Of a stretch of 64,000 bases of DNA, positions 8,518-17,894 are shown in pieces. Source of the stretch: Carboxylicivirga sp. (GTDB taxonomy: Bacteria; Bacteroidota; Bacteroidia; Bacteroidales; Marinilabiliaceae); NCBI GenBank assembly GCA_025210475.1, contig JAOARW010000077.1, positions 1-64,000 of the forward strand. Direction: 5' to 3'. The notes beneath the pieces were generated by a model. It was not told where the DNA came from and searched no databases. It was given only the letters and a program-made list of their open reading frames with translations. A program made the translations under genes and the position numbers. How positions within the stretch are numbered: position 1 is the stretch's first letter; the number at the start of each line of letters is the position of its first letter.

Positions 8518-9771
8518 CTATATTTTTTTCTTCCTCATATAAGAAACATTAATTGCCCAAAAAACATAAGTAAAAGCAGTCCACATAATTGATGATGCAT
8601 TTGTAGCAATAAACAATAATAAGTTAGCTGCTGCAAAACCCAAAAACAGACTCCTGTTTTGAGGATTTGTCTCTGTCTTGTATTTCTTCAGGTTTCCTAT
8701 TATTAACTGATAAAAAAGCCAAAAAACAACAATAAGACCTATAATCCCTGTATCATGTAAAGCCTGAATCCAAAGACCAGTTAACCAACCAGGTGTTCCA
8801 GCCACATATCGCTCATAATCTACCTCATAAACTCTAGTATCTGCACTCATGGTTCCATTACCCAATATTGGGCTCCTCACAAACCCCTCTATTCCAATAT
8901 GATACGCTCTAAAACGACTTAATGCAGATCCCTCTTCAAAATTTGCAATATTACTACTTCTCTCAACGATTAGTGCCACAATATCATTATTTGCATAAAA
9001 AAGAAAAGTTGGAATTACAATAAAAGAAATCAATATTGCACCAATTAAAATTCTCCTTTTTATTACTTTATTAGCATAGGTCCCGATTAATAGGAATGCA
9101 AAAACCAGTGAACCATAAACTGACCTTGTAAATGAAAGAAATATGGCAATTATACTGATCATTGTATAAATCCTCTTTCCTTTATGAGCCTTTATTTCAA
9201 AAACAAAAGGCATCTGAAGACAAACAATTGCTCCAGTAATTATCGCAAAAAGATTCGGTTCGAACGTAAGAGACCTGATAGAAGGTATACCTCCTCCCAT
9301 ATGGTGCATTGAGACTCCAATATTATCCATTTGAGTAACAAATGCTAATAAAAACGCAAACAACCCAAAGAAAACTGAAAACATATTTACTCCCAGTAAA
9401 ATCTGAATTATTTTCTTTCGTAAATTTAATATCTCAATTAAATAGCTAGAAATAAAATAAATCATTACATAGGACAGTACTCCAAACGCACTTTTAATAT
9501 GTATAATATTACCTGATTTAAACACCGAGGATAATAAATTACTCAGAAAGTACAATAAGATAAGAATATCATACCTCTCTAACTTCATTAGTTTAATTTT
9601 CCCTTGTGCAATAAAAAATAATACAAGAGATGGAAAGAGAAGAACTAAAGCCAATTGAGTCCACTTTAGGTTAAAGCTGATCTTACCAAGATCCGCACTT
9701 AACTTAAACACCCCTACGAACGAAGAAACTACTAAAAGATAAAAAAGAAACTTTATAAGCGCTCTTAACAT
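8518..9771 (-). CDS. O-antigen ligase / polymerase (Wzy_C-type) membrane protein
   Basis: A 417-residue inner-membrane protein with about twelve hydrophobic segments and a large extracytoplasmic loop around residues 270-330. The loop region ALSRFRAYHIGIEGFVRSPILGNG followed by the H-D-T-G-I-I-G-L helix is the pattern of the Wzy_C/WaaL family. A conserved-looking arginine follows LSFTRSVYGS. It would act on undecaprenyl-diphosphate-linked glycans in the periplasm, either polymerising repeat units or attaching them to an acceptor. The 114-nt gap behind it (9772-9885) shows nothing that I recognise. Confidence 0.85.
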   Translation of the reverse strand: MLRALIKFLFYLLVVSSFVGVFKLSADLGKISFNLKWTQLALVLLFPSLVLFFIAQGKIKLMKLERYDILILLYFLSNLLSSVFKSGNIIHIKSAFGVLSYVMIYFISSYLIEILNLRKKIIQILLGVNMFSVFFGLFAFLLAFVTQMDNIGVSMHHMGGGIPSIRSLTFEPNLFAIITGAIVCLQMPFVFEIKAHKGKRIYTMISIIAIFLSFTRSVYGSLVFAFLLIGTYANKVIKRRILIGAILISFIVIPTFLFYANNDIVALIVERSSNIANFEEGSALSRFRAYHIGIEGFVRSPILGNGTMSADTRVYEVDYERYVAGTPGWLTGLWIQALHDTGIIGLIVVFWLFYQLIIGNLKKYKTETNPQNRSLFLGFAAANLLLFIATNASSIMWTAFTYVFWAINVSYMRKKKI

Positions 9772-9885
9772 TAAATATTAATAACCTTAAACAATTATTT
9801 AAATACTGTTGATAAGTAATTAGAATCAATAATACATTTTACAATAAATTACTTTGTCGCAATGTTATATGCATATTCAAATCTA

Positions 9886-11046
9886 TTATCGATTTTCATT
9901 ATGCATTTCAATCAATAGATCTCTTATTTTATTCGCAAGGGAACTCTGACTATAATTTCTAATTAGCTTATGATAGTTTTGATGCAAAGTCTCTGAAAAC
10001 TGCTTCCTTTCCCGAATTATTTGTAATAAGGTATCATCCAATTTGCCTTTTTTATACGTATACCCTATCCTATACTTGCTAATATAGTGAGAAAACAACT
10101 CAATATCAGGACAAAGTATTGGTTTATTCTTTTGAAAACAATCCCACATAATACCCGAAGTGGCATATCTCGTATAACTTTCACTATAAGGTATAACAAC
10201 AAAGTCTGCACGATCAATCAAATTAGAGAATACTTCCTCCGACAGATAATCATCAATAATAGATACTTCTCGTACTTCATCAATATTTGCCAATACATGG
10301 TGCATTGTTCCATCTATATCTTTTCCTGCTATTGTATACTTAAAATTACTTAGTAAATCTTTATCTAAATTTATGAACTCCTGTAAAAAGTCATCAGGTG
10401 ATTTTCCTTTCGCAATTGTTCCTAACGTAACAAGATTAACAACTGAACCTTCAGCGCTAATAACCTCATTTCGTTCATCATCTAATGATCGATCAGGAAA
10501 TACAAATCCTGTACTAATTCCACAGCTATTAGCCTTCCTATAATATATATCTTCGGTAAAAAAGATCCTACGCGCAAACTTTAATGCCCTCGTAAAGAAA
10601 AAATTATTTACCCTATCCTTAATATTATCAATGTAAAGCCACTTTATTGATATCGCAGTAATTAGCGATTCTAATTTAATTTTTCTAATTGCTAGCCAAA
10701 AGGGTAATTGGCCTTGATTTAATAAAAATACATAGTCGGCTTTATAACCATTAATGTGCCTAATAATTTTTGTGTAATTCTTATAGGCTTTTATATATAA
10801 CCATATCTTTTTAATATTGGAACTTTGTAGTATACGAGTTTGTAAATTGGGTACTGAAGATTCTACTTTTTTAACGACTATTTTTTGAGAATTAATATCA
10901 CTTAAATTCAAAAGCTTATCAGATTCCGCAATTACAATTACTTCATTGACATAATCTATATCACTAAGTAGTTTGCAGATAAATTCACTATATCGGTGAA
11001 AATGTCCAAACTCAGAAAAAAGAGGATCGTATAATATTATTTTCAT
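9886..11046 (-). CDS. Putative glycosyltransferase (GT-B fold)
   Basis: A 386-residue soluble protein that begins with MKIILYDPLFSEFGHFHRY. The second half is laid out like a GT4 donor domain (VVNLVTLGTIAKGKSPDDFL, ADFVVIPYSESYTRYATSG, NKPILCPDIELFSHY). The usual EX7E motif is not clear, so it may belong to a divergent GT family. Gaps of 114 and 162 nt flank it, larger than elsewhere in the operon, and the gene is strongly A+T-rich. Confidence 0.8.
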   Translation of the reverse strand: MKIILYDPLFSEFGHFHRYSEFICKLLSDIDYVNEVIVIAESDKLLNLSDINSQKIVVKKVESSVPNLQTRILQSSNIKKIWLYIKAYKNYTKIIRHINGYKADYVFLLNQGQLPFWLAIRKIKLESLITAISIKWLYIDNIKDRVNNFFFTRALKFARRIFFTEDIYYRKANSCGISTGFVFPDRSLDDERNEVISAEGSVVNLVTLGTIAKGKSPDDFLQEFINLDKDLLSNFKYTIAGKDIDGTMHHVLANIDEVREVSIIDDYLSEEVFSNLIDRADFVVIPYSESYTRYATSGIMWDCFQKNKPILCPDIELFSHYISKYRIGYTYKKGKLDDTLLQIIRERKQFSETLHQNYHKLIRNYSQSSLANKIRDLLIEMHNENR

Positions 11047-11208
11047 TTTATGATTTTATTTAATGCCTCATTAATAAATAGTTATTGACTCATCTAGGTA
11101 ACAGCCTATTGAAACAAAATATCGTATGTATCTTTATTGTCTATAAAAGTTATATAATTTTCCGTAATATCTTTTGCTCCAAGAAAATAACTTCTCAGAA
11201 TTATATGA

Positions 11209-12342
11209 TTAATTTTTTTTCACTATATTTTCAATAAAATAATGGGATAATTTTTTTACGTAACTTTCTTGTGAGAAAAGTTTTGAAACTCTATTATAAC
11301 CGTTTTCCCCTAACTTAAAACATAAATCCCGATTGTTATAAAGTTTTATAACAAAGGCTTTCATTTCAGAGATGCTGCCTGGCGAATATAAAAATCCCGT
11401 CTTACCATTCTCTATTTGTTCTGCAGTACCTCCTGTATTAGTTCCAACAACGGCAAGACCATTCATCATATATTCTAAGGTTGTTCTGGCAAATGCCTCG
11501 AATTCAGAAGGCAAAAAACCTACATAATACTGAGAATAATCAATGCTTTTTTGAAACCCCTTGAATTTAATGTATTGCTCTAACTTATTTAATATTACAA
11601 ATTCTACTAACTCCTTTTCCATCGAGCCACTCCCATAGATATCCAGCTTGATATCTTTTGTACCTGATTCAACTAATTCTTTTATCAGCTTGACCACATC
11701 CAGAGGTCTTTTATCCATATACAGTCTACCAGTATACACCATTGAGAATATTTTGGGATTTGGTTTTGGTTTTTTATAAGCTGTAATTGGAATACCATTA
11801 TGCACAACATTCATTTTATCTTCTGAAAAATCATTAATATATCTACCTTTTATTGCATTACAGGTACAGATAATTTTTTGAGAACTTCTATTAATATAAT
11901 TTAAGGTGGTATTATATCCCCAATTAAATTTCATTCCAAATACATCAATGTTCTCACGTATGTGTTGCAAATGTGGCACCCGATATAGTTTTGATAGTAA
12001 AATACCAAAACCATGAACTAATGTGTTTGAATAAATTAAATCAGGTTTAATACCTTCTCGTCTTAACTTAAAACTCAATATGAAAAGTTGACAAATATTT
12101 ATAAAAGTAGATATTATCGCTCTTATGTATTTTGTTCCACTGCCATTTATCCATCCTCTGAAATAATGACTGCGATATTCTAGCCCCAAATCTCTTATGA
12201 TTTCAAGAATCTTGCCTTCTTTGGGAATTATCAAGATAACTCTATAGCCTAACGACTTTAAATATGCCGCATTTGAGCAAGTCGAACGTTCTGCACCCCA
12301 ATTACTATTATGGTGCGAAACAATGAAAATTGTTTTAGTCAT
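11209..12342 (-). CDS. GT4-family glycosyltransferase
   Basis: A 377-residue GT-B glycosyltransferase. The donor site motif EFEAFARTTLEYMMNGLAVV, with the two glutamates seven residues apart, and the following GTAEQIENGKTGFLY are typical of GT4. The N-terminus NSNWGAERSTCSNAAYLKSL fits the acceptor domain. The reading frame overlaps the preceding acetyltransferase by 8 nt, a sign of translational coupling. It ends inside an A8 run on the coding strand. Confidence 0.92.
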   Translation of the reverse strand: MTKTIFIVSHHNSNWGAERSTCSNAAYLKSLGYRVILIIPKEGKILEIIRDLGLEYRSHYFRGWINGSGTKYIRAIISTFINICQLFILSFKLRREGIKPDLIYSNTLVHGFGILLSKLYRVPHLQHIRENIDVFGMKFNWGYNTTLNYINRSSQKIICTCNAIKGRYINDFSEDKMNVVHNGIPITAYKKPKPNPKIFSMVYTGRLYMDKRPLDVVKLIKELVESGTKDIKLDIYGSGSMEKELVEFVILNKLEQYIKFKGFQKSIDYSQYYVGFLPSEFEAFARTTLEYMMNGLAVVGTNTGGTAEQIENGKTGFLYSPGSISEMKAFVIKLYNNRDLCFKLGENGYNRVSKLFSQESYVKKLSHYFIENIVKKN

Positions 12343-12895
12343 TACCGATTTTTTCTAATTTCAAATCTTTTATTGATAAACCGTCCTCAGCTAATCCTTG
12401 CTCATTGTAACCAATTTTCTTTGCAGGAATCCCTCCCCATATCTCATATTGCCCTGTTGAATTTAATAGTACAGCGTTGGCTGCTATTATTGTTTTTCTC
12501 CCAATAATAAGAGTTCCTTCTTTGCATAATATCCTCGCACCTGTACATAAGGCCGCTCCATCTTCAATAATAAAACCTTTAACATTTGATTCTTCCCAAC
12601 TCACTTGAATATCAGCCTTGCCGATGCTAACATTTGAGAGAATAATCACATCGTCACCAATAACTGTTTTAGGGTGTATTACCGAGCCAATTGAATTATG
12701 CGCAAAATTAATATTCTTCCCTAATTTGACTTCAGGAGGCAAATCAATACCCAATATTTTATTGACACCATAAGCAAATTTACGCAATAATGAATATTTA
12801 TAGCATTTCGTCCAAAACGAAACTTGTTGTAACTTCATCTTAAATATAAGTTTTTTACTAATTTTATGATCAATTAAGCGGAAATTATTCGACAA
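12335..12895 (-). CDS. Left-handed beta-helix acyltransferase
   Basis: A 186-residue hexapeptide-repeat protein: residues from about 55 to 165 show imperfect [LIV]-G-x4 repeats (VKLGKNINFAH, VIGDDVIILSN, LIIGRKTIIAANAV) and the end GIPAKKIGY typical of this family. It would O- or N-acetylate a sugar from acetyl-CoA. The annotated start overlaps the previous gene by 22 nt; an internal ATG at 12838 (MKLQQVSFWTK) avoids the overlap and is a realistic alternative. Two such enzymes stand side by side here. Confidence 0.85.
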   Translation of the reverse strand: MSNNFRLIDHKISKKLIFKMKLQQVSFWTKCYKYSLLRKFAYGVNKILGIDLPPEVKLGKNINFAHNSIGSVIHPKTVIGDDVIILSNVSIGKADIQVSWEESNVKGFIIEDGAALCTGARILCKEGTLIIGRKTIIAANAVLLNSTGQYEIWGGIPAKKIGYNEQGLAEDGLSIKDLKLEKIGND

Positions 12896-13371
12896 GGATT
12901 TCCAACAACAGTTGCATTATCTGGTATATCACAGTTTACTAATGTAGCAGCTCCAATTTGCACATTATTTCCTACTTTAATATCTCCAATAATTACGGCG
13001 TTACATCCTATCGTTACATTACTTCCAATTTTTGGATATTTCCCAAGATACCCTTCATCGTTCGTTCTTGCTCCTATTGTAACATTTTGATATATTGTAC
13101 AATTCTCACCCATAACAACATTCCATCCTATAACCATTCCTATAGGATGTGGAAATAGAGTTTTGCTTTCACCTAATTTTTTAATCCCTATTGTTAAGTC
13201 ATTTAATCTGTAAAGCCTATCGCTGTTATAGTATTTCAAAGAGAAATACAATTCTTTAATATGCTTAATATAGAATATGTAAGTTTTTTGATATATCCGT
13301 ACCGGAACAAATAGCAAGAAATGAAGTAATCTATTTTTTATGTATAAATCTTTGATTTTATTCTTGATCAT
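12874..13371 (-). CDS. Serine-acetyltransferase-like hexapeptide acyltransferase
   Basis: A 165-residue protein with an N-terminal amphipathic region and a C-terminal left-handed beta-helix (HPIGMVIGWNVVMGENCTIY, then PKIGSNVTIGCNAVIIG and VGNPCRII). This pattern is shared by CysE-like and colanic-acid-type acetyltransferases. In a glycan operon it is much more likely to acetylate a sugar than serine. It is the first of two adjacent acyltransferase genes. Confidence 0.87.
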   Translation of the reverse strand: MIKNKIKDLYIKNRLLHFLLFVPVRIYQKTYIFYIKHIKELYFSLKYYNSDRLYRLNDLTIGIKKLGESKTLFPHPIGMVIGWNVVMGENCTIYQNVTIGARTNDEGYLGKYPKIGSNVTIGCNAVIIGDIKVGNNVQIGAATLVNCDIPDNATVVGNPCRIISA

Positions 13372-13426
13372 TTTTAAAATTATAATCCAGTTTGGTATTA
13401 ATATTCCTAAGACACATGATCCAATC

Positions 13427-14404
13427 CTATTTTCTACGACTAAAAAACTTCGAAACGTATGACATCCATTTAACTGGTGATAAGAGAAGAATCATTTTAA
13501 ACATAAGACCATCTTTTTGATACCTTTTTACTAGTGTCATATATTGAAAATCGCATAAAATATGCCACGCATACAGAATATCAAATCTTTTCAAAAGTAA
13601 TAGTAAGCCTTCCCTATAAAAATACTTTTTGGTATCGTTAAAGACTCTGTCGTTAATACTTATCTTTTCTTTAGTATGAGATAGTGAGTTTTCCACTACC
13701 CTATAGCCTACCACATACTTATTTATTAAGTAAACTTTATTATTGGCATATATTATTTTTGAAATAAAAGGCCACTCATCGGCAAAAGGATATTCTTCTG
13801 GCAATCCGCCAATTTCATTATACAATTTTTTCGAATAGAACAGGCCTGTTCCAGAAATAAACCACCCTCTACTTATTTCGCGCTTTTGATACTTTAATTC
13901 CCTATCAATCTTTTGACACTGTTTATTCTGATAATTCTGATAATTATCATCACCAACTATATCAATATCACTACCAAATGGTTTCGTTCTTGCCCAACAA
14001 GCCTGACAGCTTGTTAATAACACAAAGTCAACATATTCATGAATGGCATCTGGCAATAATATGTCATCGCCTGCTATTACTTTGAGCCATTCACCACTAG
14101 CTGCCTTGTTACCTCTATTAATATTAGGTGCTACTCCTGTATTTTTCTTGACCGTTATTAAATCTGTTCGAATAAACCGCTCTTTGTTTGCCTTAATCCA
14201 ATCACGACATATTTCAACGGTATTATCCATACTACAATCGTCACTAATAATTAACTCAACATTTTGATAGGTTTGTGCCTTAGCACTTTCAAGTGTTTCG
14301 AGTACGTATTCTGAACTATTGTAAGTAATAATGACAATTGAAACAAGCGGATTATCATTAGACATCTCTTTTTCTATTGTTCGCTGCGGCTTGTTCACAA
14401 TCAT
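13427..14404 (-). CDS. GT2-family glycosyltransferase
   Basis: A 325-residue inverting GT-A glycosyltransferase. The N-terminal domain has the classic start PLVSIVIITYNSSEYVLETL, the nucleotide-binding aspartates in ISDDCSMDNT, and a metal-binding GDD in KVIAGDDILLPDA near residue 115. The start codon overlaps the wzx stop by 4 nt (ATGA), which supports this start over the internal ATG at 14365 and suggests coupled translation. The substrate is unknown. Confidence 0.92.
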   Translation of the reverse strand: MIVNKPQRTIEKEMSNDNPLVSIVIITYNSSEYVLETLESAKAQTYQNVELIISDDCSMDNTVEICRDWIKANKERFIRTDLITVKKNTGVAPNINRGNKAASGEWLKVIAGDDILLPDAIHEYVDFVLLTSCQACWARTKPFGSDIDIVGDDNYQNYQNKQCQKIDRELKYQKREISRGWFISGTGLFYSKKLYNEIGGLPEEYPFADEWPFISKIIYANNKVYLINKYVVGYRVVENSLSHTKEKISINDRVFNDTKKYFYREGLLLLLKRFDILYAWHILCDFQYMTLVKRYQKDGLMFKMILLLSPVKWMSYVSKFFSRRK

Positions 14405-15882
14405 TTCTTTATTACTTTCTTTAAAATATCTTTCAAATTCATTTTTTTATCTAACTCCTTCAAAGAGTACAAACCGGAAGCAATGATCAGTATACTCCCA
14501 ATCCCATAAGAGATTATCTTACTTGGGGCAAGCTTAACTGCCAGAAAGCATCCAATACCAAGAATTAGTTGAATGCCTAAATTTTTTATCAAATCACGAT
14601 TAAGATTAAAGCTGTATTTACTTTTCGCAATCAGAAAAACTTGTATAAAATAAACTGCATACGTAGCCAAAAATGCTATACCTAATCCATTAAGTCCTGC
14701 TAGTTTATATCCTGTCACATTAAATATCAATAAATAAATATTTGTTATCAATTCGTTCCAAAAAAAAAGCTTAGCAACTCCTTTTGCTAAAAAAATAAAA
14801 GCAATACTCCAACTTGCAGCTTTGAAAAACATTCCCAAGGCAGCCCATTGAACCATCCCGTTTATAGCAATAAATTGATTTGAATATAAAAGTACTATAA
14901 CCCAGTTGATGAAAACCATAAAAACACATAGGATGGGAGCTAATATAAGTATCGCAATTTCAGCCTGTTGATTTATAAGCTCGCATGCTAATTTATTATC
15001 CTTTGCAACTCCAGACAGCCGTGGATAATAATCAGTACTCATCGCTGTAAAAACCAAGCCAACGTAATTGACAATGATCGCAAAGCCTGCTGTATAAAGC
15101 CCAACATCATCAATTCCACCTGTATTACTAATATATATTCGAACCAAATACGAAGTGGCAGTTGTAATTAATCCACTAAGGCTTAACATAAAGCCCATGC
15201 GTAACATTTCCTTTCCCTCACGAAAAGTTGTTACTTTATCAACAACCACAGCCTCAAGTTTAACTTTTCTGGCAAAATACCAACTTCGAATCATGTTGGC
15301 CAATGAAGTAGCAATAATTGCAGGAACAATACCATCAATGCCCAATAAATAATATAAGGGTATGGCAATTATAAGCCCTAACAAACTACCAGTAATACCT
15401 GCATTGGCCAGGTATTTTATTTTTCGCAACCCTTGCAAAACAACCATTTGTCCGGCACTGAGTTGATTAAAAATCATTGTAATTGATATCCAAATAAAAG
15501 CCAGGGTGTAATCATTATTACCAAATGTCCATTCACTTAAATAAGAAGATAAAATTAGTGTAAGAAGTGTTCCAAACAATCCTGTAATCCACATCCATCG
15601 GTTAAGTACAGTTGCAATGATAGCGATGCGTTGGGTATTCCCTGTCCCATTTGCTGCTGCTACGTCTTTTACTCCACTAGTTCCTAATCCAAAATTAGTA
15701 AGGCTAGTCATTAAGGTTTGGGTTCCAATAAGTAAACCATGTATACCCATTCCTGTAGGCCCAAGAAGAATAGCAACAGCTTTTGATTTTAACACCTGAA
15801 TAACAATATTAATCACCTGTACCCCACCAAAAACAGAGGTAGCTTTCATAACTTGTCGATACGATGATTGTTTTTCTGACAT
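14401..15882 (-). CDS. wzx: Wzx-type oligosaccharide flippase
   Basis: A 493-residue integral membrane protein with about twelve to fourteen hydrophobic helices, of the polysaccharide-transporter branch of the MOP superfamily. The N-terminal segment SVFGGVQVINIVIQVLKSKAVAILLGPTG follows the usual pattern of this family. It would flip the undecaprenyl-diphosphate-linked repeat unit across the inner membrane before polymerisation by the Wzy-like proteins encoded downstream. It lies 14 nt after the aminotransferase gene. Confidence 0.9.
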   Translation of the reverse strand: MSEKQSSYRQVMKATSVFGGVQVINIVIQVLKSKAVAILLGPTGMGIHGLLIGTQTLMTSLTNFGLGTSGVKDVAAANGTGNTQRIAIIATVLNRWMWITGLFGTLLTLILSSYLSEWTFGNNDYTLAFIWISITMIFNQLSAGQMVVLQGLRKIKYLANAGITGSLLGLIIAIPLYYLLGIDGIVPAIIATSLANMIRSWYFARKVKLEAVVVDKVTTFREGKEMLRMGFMLSLSGLITTATSYLVRIYISNTGGIDDVGLYTAGFAIIVNYVGLVFTAMSTDYYPRLSGVAKDNKLACELINQQAEIAILILAPILCVFMVFINWVIVLLYSNQFIAINGMVQWAALGMFFKAASWSIAFIFLAKGVAKLFFWNELITNIYLLIFNVTGYKLAGLNGLGIAFLATYAVYFIQVFLIAKSKYSFNLNRDLIKNLGIQLILGIGCFLAVKLAPSKIISYGIGSILIIASGLYSLKELDKKMNLKDILKKVIKK

Positions 15883-15896
15883 AAGTGAGAAAGTTA

Positions 15897-17036
15897 CTAT
15901 GAGTCGAAACTAAATTTCAATGTAAAACTATTGATTACATCTACCACCTCTTTCTGTTCTTCAATTGACATCACTGGACTCATTGGTAAACTAAGTTCTT
16001 CATTATGTATCAATTCCGCAACAGGAAAACTTAGGTGATTCCACTCAATATATGCCTGTTGTTTGTGTGGAGGAATGGGATAATGAATAAGTGTTTGAAT
16101 CCCTTGTTCACTTAGGTATTCTTGCAGTGTATCTCGCTGTTTGCATCGGATTGTAAAGATGTGAAACACGTGACTATTCCAATCGTTAACCTGCGGTAAG
16201 TCAATATTGGGATTTTCGATGTTTTCTATGTAGTATTTTGCAATATTCTTGCGACGTTGGTTGTCTTCTTTAAGTCGAATCAATTTTGTTCGTAATATAG
16301 CAGCTTGCATTTCATCAAGTCGTGAATTGAGTCCTTGGTACTTGAATACATATTTTTCTCCAGAACCATAGTTCGCTATAGATCTAATTACATCAGCTAA
16401 TTCATCATTATTTGTTGTTACTGCTCCTCCATCTCCTAGACAACCAAGGTTCTTTCCAGGATAAAAACTATGCCCGGCTGCATCTCCGATTGAGCCTGTC
16501 ATTATACTCCCTTTAGCATTCTTGGTGGTATATTCACAACCATTGGCTTGCGCATTATCCTCAATTAATTTTATATTATACTTATTACACAGCTCACCTA
16601 TTCGCTCCGTATAAGCACATTGACCATATAGATGAACAATCATGATTGCTTTTGTACGAGGAGAAATAGCTTGTTCAATTAATGTCTCATCTATTTGGTA
16701 AGTATTGATATTTGGTTCTACAAGAATTGGTTTTAATCGGTTATCTGTAATGGATAGAATCGATGCTATATATGTATTAGCAGGCACAATGATTTCATCC
16801 CCCTCAAACATAATGCCCATTTCTATGTAAGCCTTAAATATAAGACGTAATGCATCAAGCCCATTGGCAACGCCAATACAATTCTTAGCCCCAATGAAAT
16901 TAGAATATTCTTTTTCGAATGCCTCTGTTTCTTTTCCTTTAAGATACCACCCCGAATCTAAAACTCGTTTAATAGATTGCGAAAGTTCTGGTTCGTAGCT
17001 TTCGTTTATCGCTTTTAAATCTAGAAATTTAATCAT
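15897..17036 (-). CDS. DegT/DnrJ/EryC1/StrS aminotransferase, probably for a 3-amino-deoxysugar
   Basis: A 379-residue PLP-dependent sugar aminotransferase. The lysine that forms the PLP aldimine is in HSFYPGKNLGCLGDGGA near residue 190, and the PLP-contacting aspartate is in LIEDNAQANG. Its closest functional analogues by context are FdtB/QdtB, which aminate dTDP-3-keto-6-deoxyhexose at C3, because two FdtA-type ketoisomerases and an N-formyltransferase stand directly upstream. The exact product (Fuc3N or Qui3N type) depends on the stereochemistry set by the isomerase and cannot be read here. Confidence 0.93.
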   Translation of the reverse strand: MIKFLDLKAINESYEPELSQSIKRVLDSGWYLKGKETEAFEKEYSNFIGAKNCIGVANGLDALRLIFKAYIEMGIMFEGDEIIVPANTYIASILSITDNRLKPILVEPNINTYQIDETLIEQAISPRTKAIMIVHLYGQCAYTERIGELCNKYNIKLIEDNAQANGCEYTTKNAKGSIMTGSIGDAAGHSFYPGKNLGCLGDGGAVTTNNDELADVIRSIANYGSGEKYVFKYQGLNSRLDEMQAAILRTKLIRLKEDNQRRKNIAKYYIENIENPNIDLPQVNDWNSHVFHIFTIRCKQRDTLQEYLSEQGIQTLIHYPIPPHKQQAYIEWNHLSFPVAELIHNEELSLPMSPVMSIEEQKEVVDVINSFTLKFSFDS

Positions 17037-17045
17037 GTTTTTTTA

Positions 17046-17894
17046 TTAATCTAAGAAGGTTCCAATTTTAAAGAAGGAATAATCTATTACTATCCCTTTT
17101 TCGTCTTTAATATCCGATAATATAACATAGCCCTCAGGTGTTGAAACATAAATTCCTTTAGCATCGACATTAAGTACTCTTCCAATGTGCGTATCAATAT
17201 TTCTTTCTAAATAATCAATACTCCCAACACTGAAGCATTTTTTTTTACTATTAATTCTAAAAAAAGGTAATGGGTATGGAGGATTTAGTGCTCGGAACAG
17301 ATTCTTGATATATAAATGCGTTTTATTAAAATCAATTTTACAATCTTCATAAGATCTTTTACCAACCCATGTTGCTTCGCTTATATTTTGCATTGAAGGG
17401 GCTAATTTGCTGTCTATATATTTTTTTAGAATTTCGCCTAAATTATTACTTATCCAATCATTGAATATTTGCATGTAATGGGTTGCAGTTGAGCACCCAT
17501 CATTTTCAATTTTGTACTGGTAAATAATCGGTCCATCATCTATAAACTCATTCATCAGGTGAATTGTCAACCCAAGATATTCTTCATTATTTAATATTGC
17601 CCATACTGTCGAATGCAACCCTCTGTATTTTGGTAATAGAGAATAGTGTATATTTATTAGAGTCTTAGAATCTAAAGTTTTCCGATTGACAATCGATTTA
17701 TATCCTGCACAGACAATTATTTGAGATTCTACAGCTTGAATTTCAGATACCAACATATCATACTCATCCATTGAATCTAATAGTTTGCGATCAGAAGTTA
17801 CAACTTCAACTTTTTCGAATACACTTTTCAAGCTTTTAAAAGCTGCAATAGCGCCCCAACCATCACCTGCTAGACATATCATATTCTCAATCAT
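17046..17894 (-). CDS. Sugar N-formyltransferase (methionyl-tRNA formyltransferase fold)
   Basis: A 282-residue protein with the formyltransferase catalytic triad: Asn81 and His83 in NIHYSLLPKYRG, and Asp119 in FIDDGPI. The fold is that of N10-formyl-tetrahydrofolate-dependent formyltransferases. The length and the divergent C-terminal domain separate it from true Fmt (about 310 residues). It stands beside a sugar aminotransferase and FdtA cupins, so it most likely formylates a dTDP-3-amino-3,6-dideoxyhexose, as the QdtF-type enzymes do. Its start overlaps the GNAT gene stop by 4 nt. Confidence 0.88.
   Translation of the reverse strand: MIENMICLAGDGWGAIAAFKSLKSVFEKVEVVTSDRKLLDSMDEYDMLVSEIQAVESQIIVCAGYKSIVNRKTLDSKTLINIHYSLLPKYRGLHSTVWAILNNEEYLGLTIHLMNEFIDDGPIIYQYKIENDGCSTATHYMQIFNDWISNNLGEILKKYIDSKLAPSMQNISEATWVGKRSYEDCKIDFNKTHLYIKNLFRALNPPYPLPFFRINSKKKCFSVGSIDYLERNIDTHIGRVLNVDAKGIYVSTPEGYVILSDIKDEKGIVIDYSFFKIGTFLD

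Noticed and set aside
11047..11220. The gap after the GT4 gene is open in one minus-strand frame for about 33 codons, and an A8 run at 11213-11220 could allow a frameshift into it.
   Set aside because: There is no start codon in that frame, the GT4 protein already ends at a normal length for its family, and no known frameshift signal beyond the A-run is seen.
12874..13371. Serine acetyltransferase of cysteine synthesis (CysE).
   Set aside because: It is too short and stands in a glycan operon beside a second hexapeptide acyltransferase; sugar acetylation is more likely.
17046..17894. Methionyl-tRNA formyltransferase (Fmt).
   Set aside because: The catalytic triad is shared, but length, C-terminal domain and neighbours point to a sugar formyltransferase.
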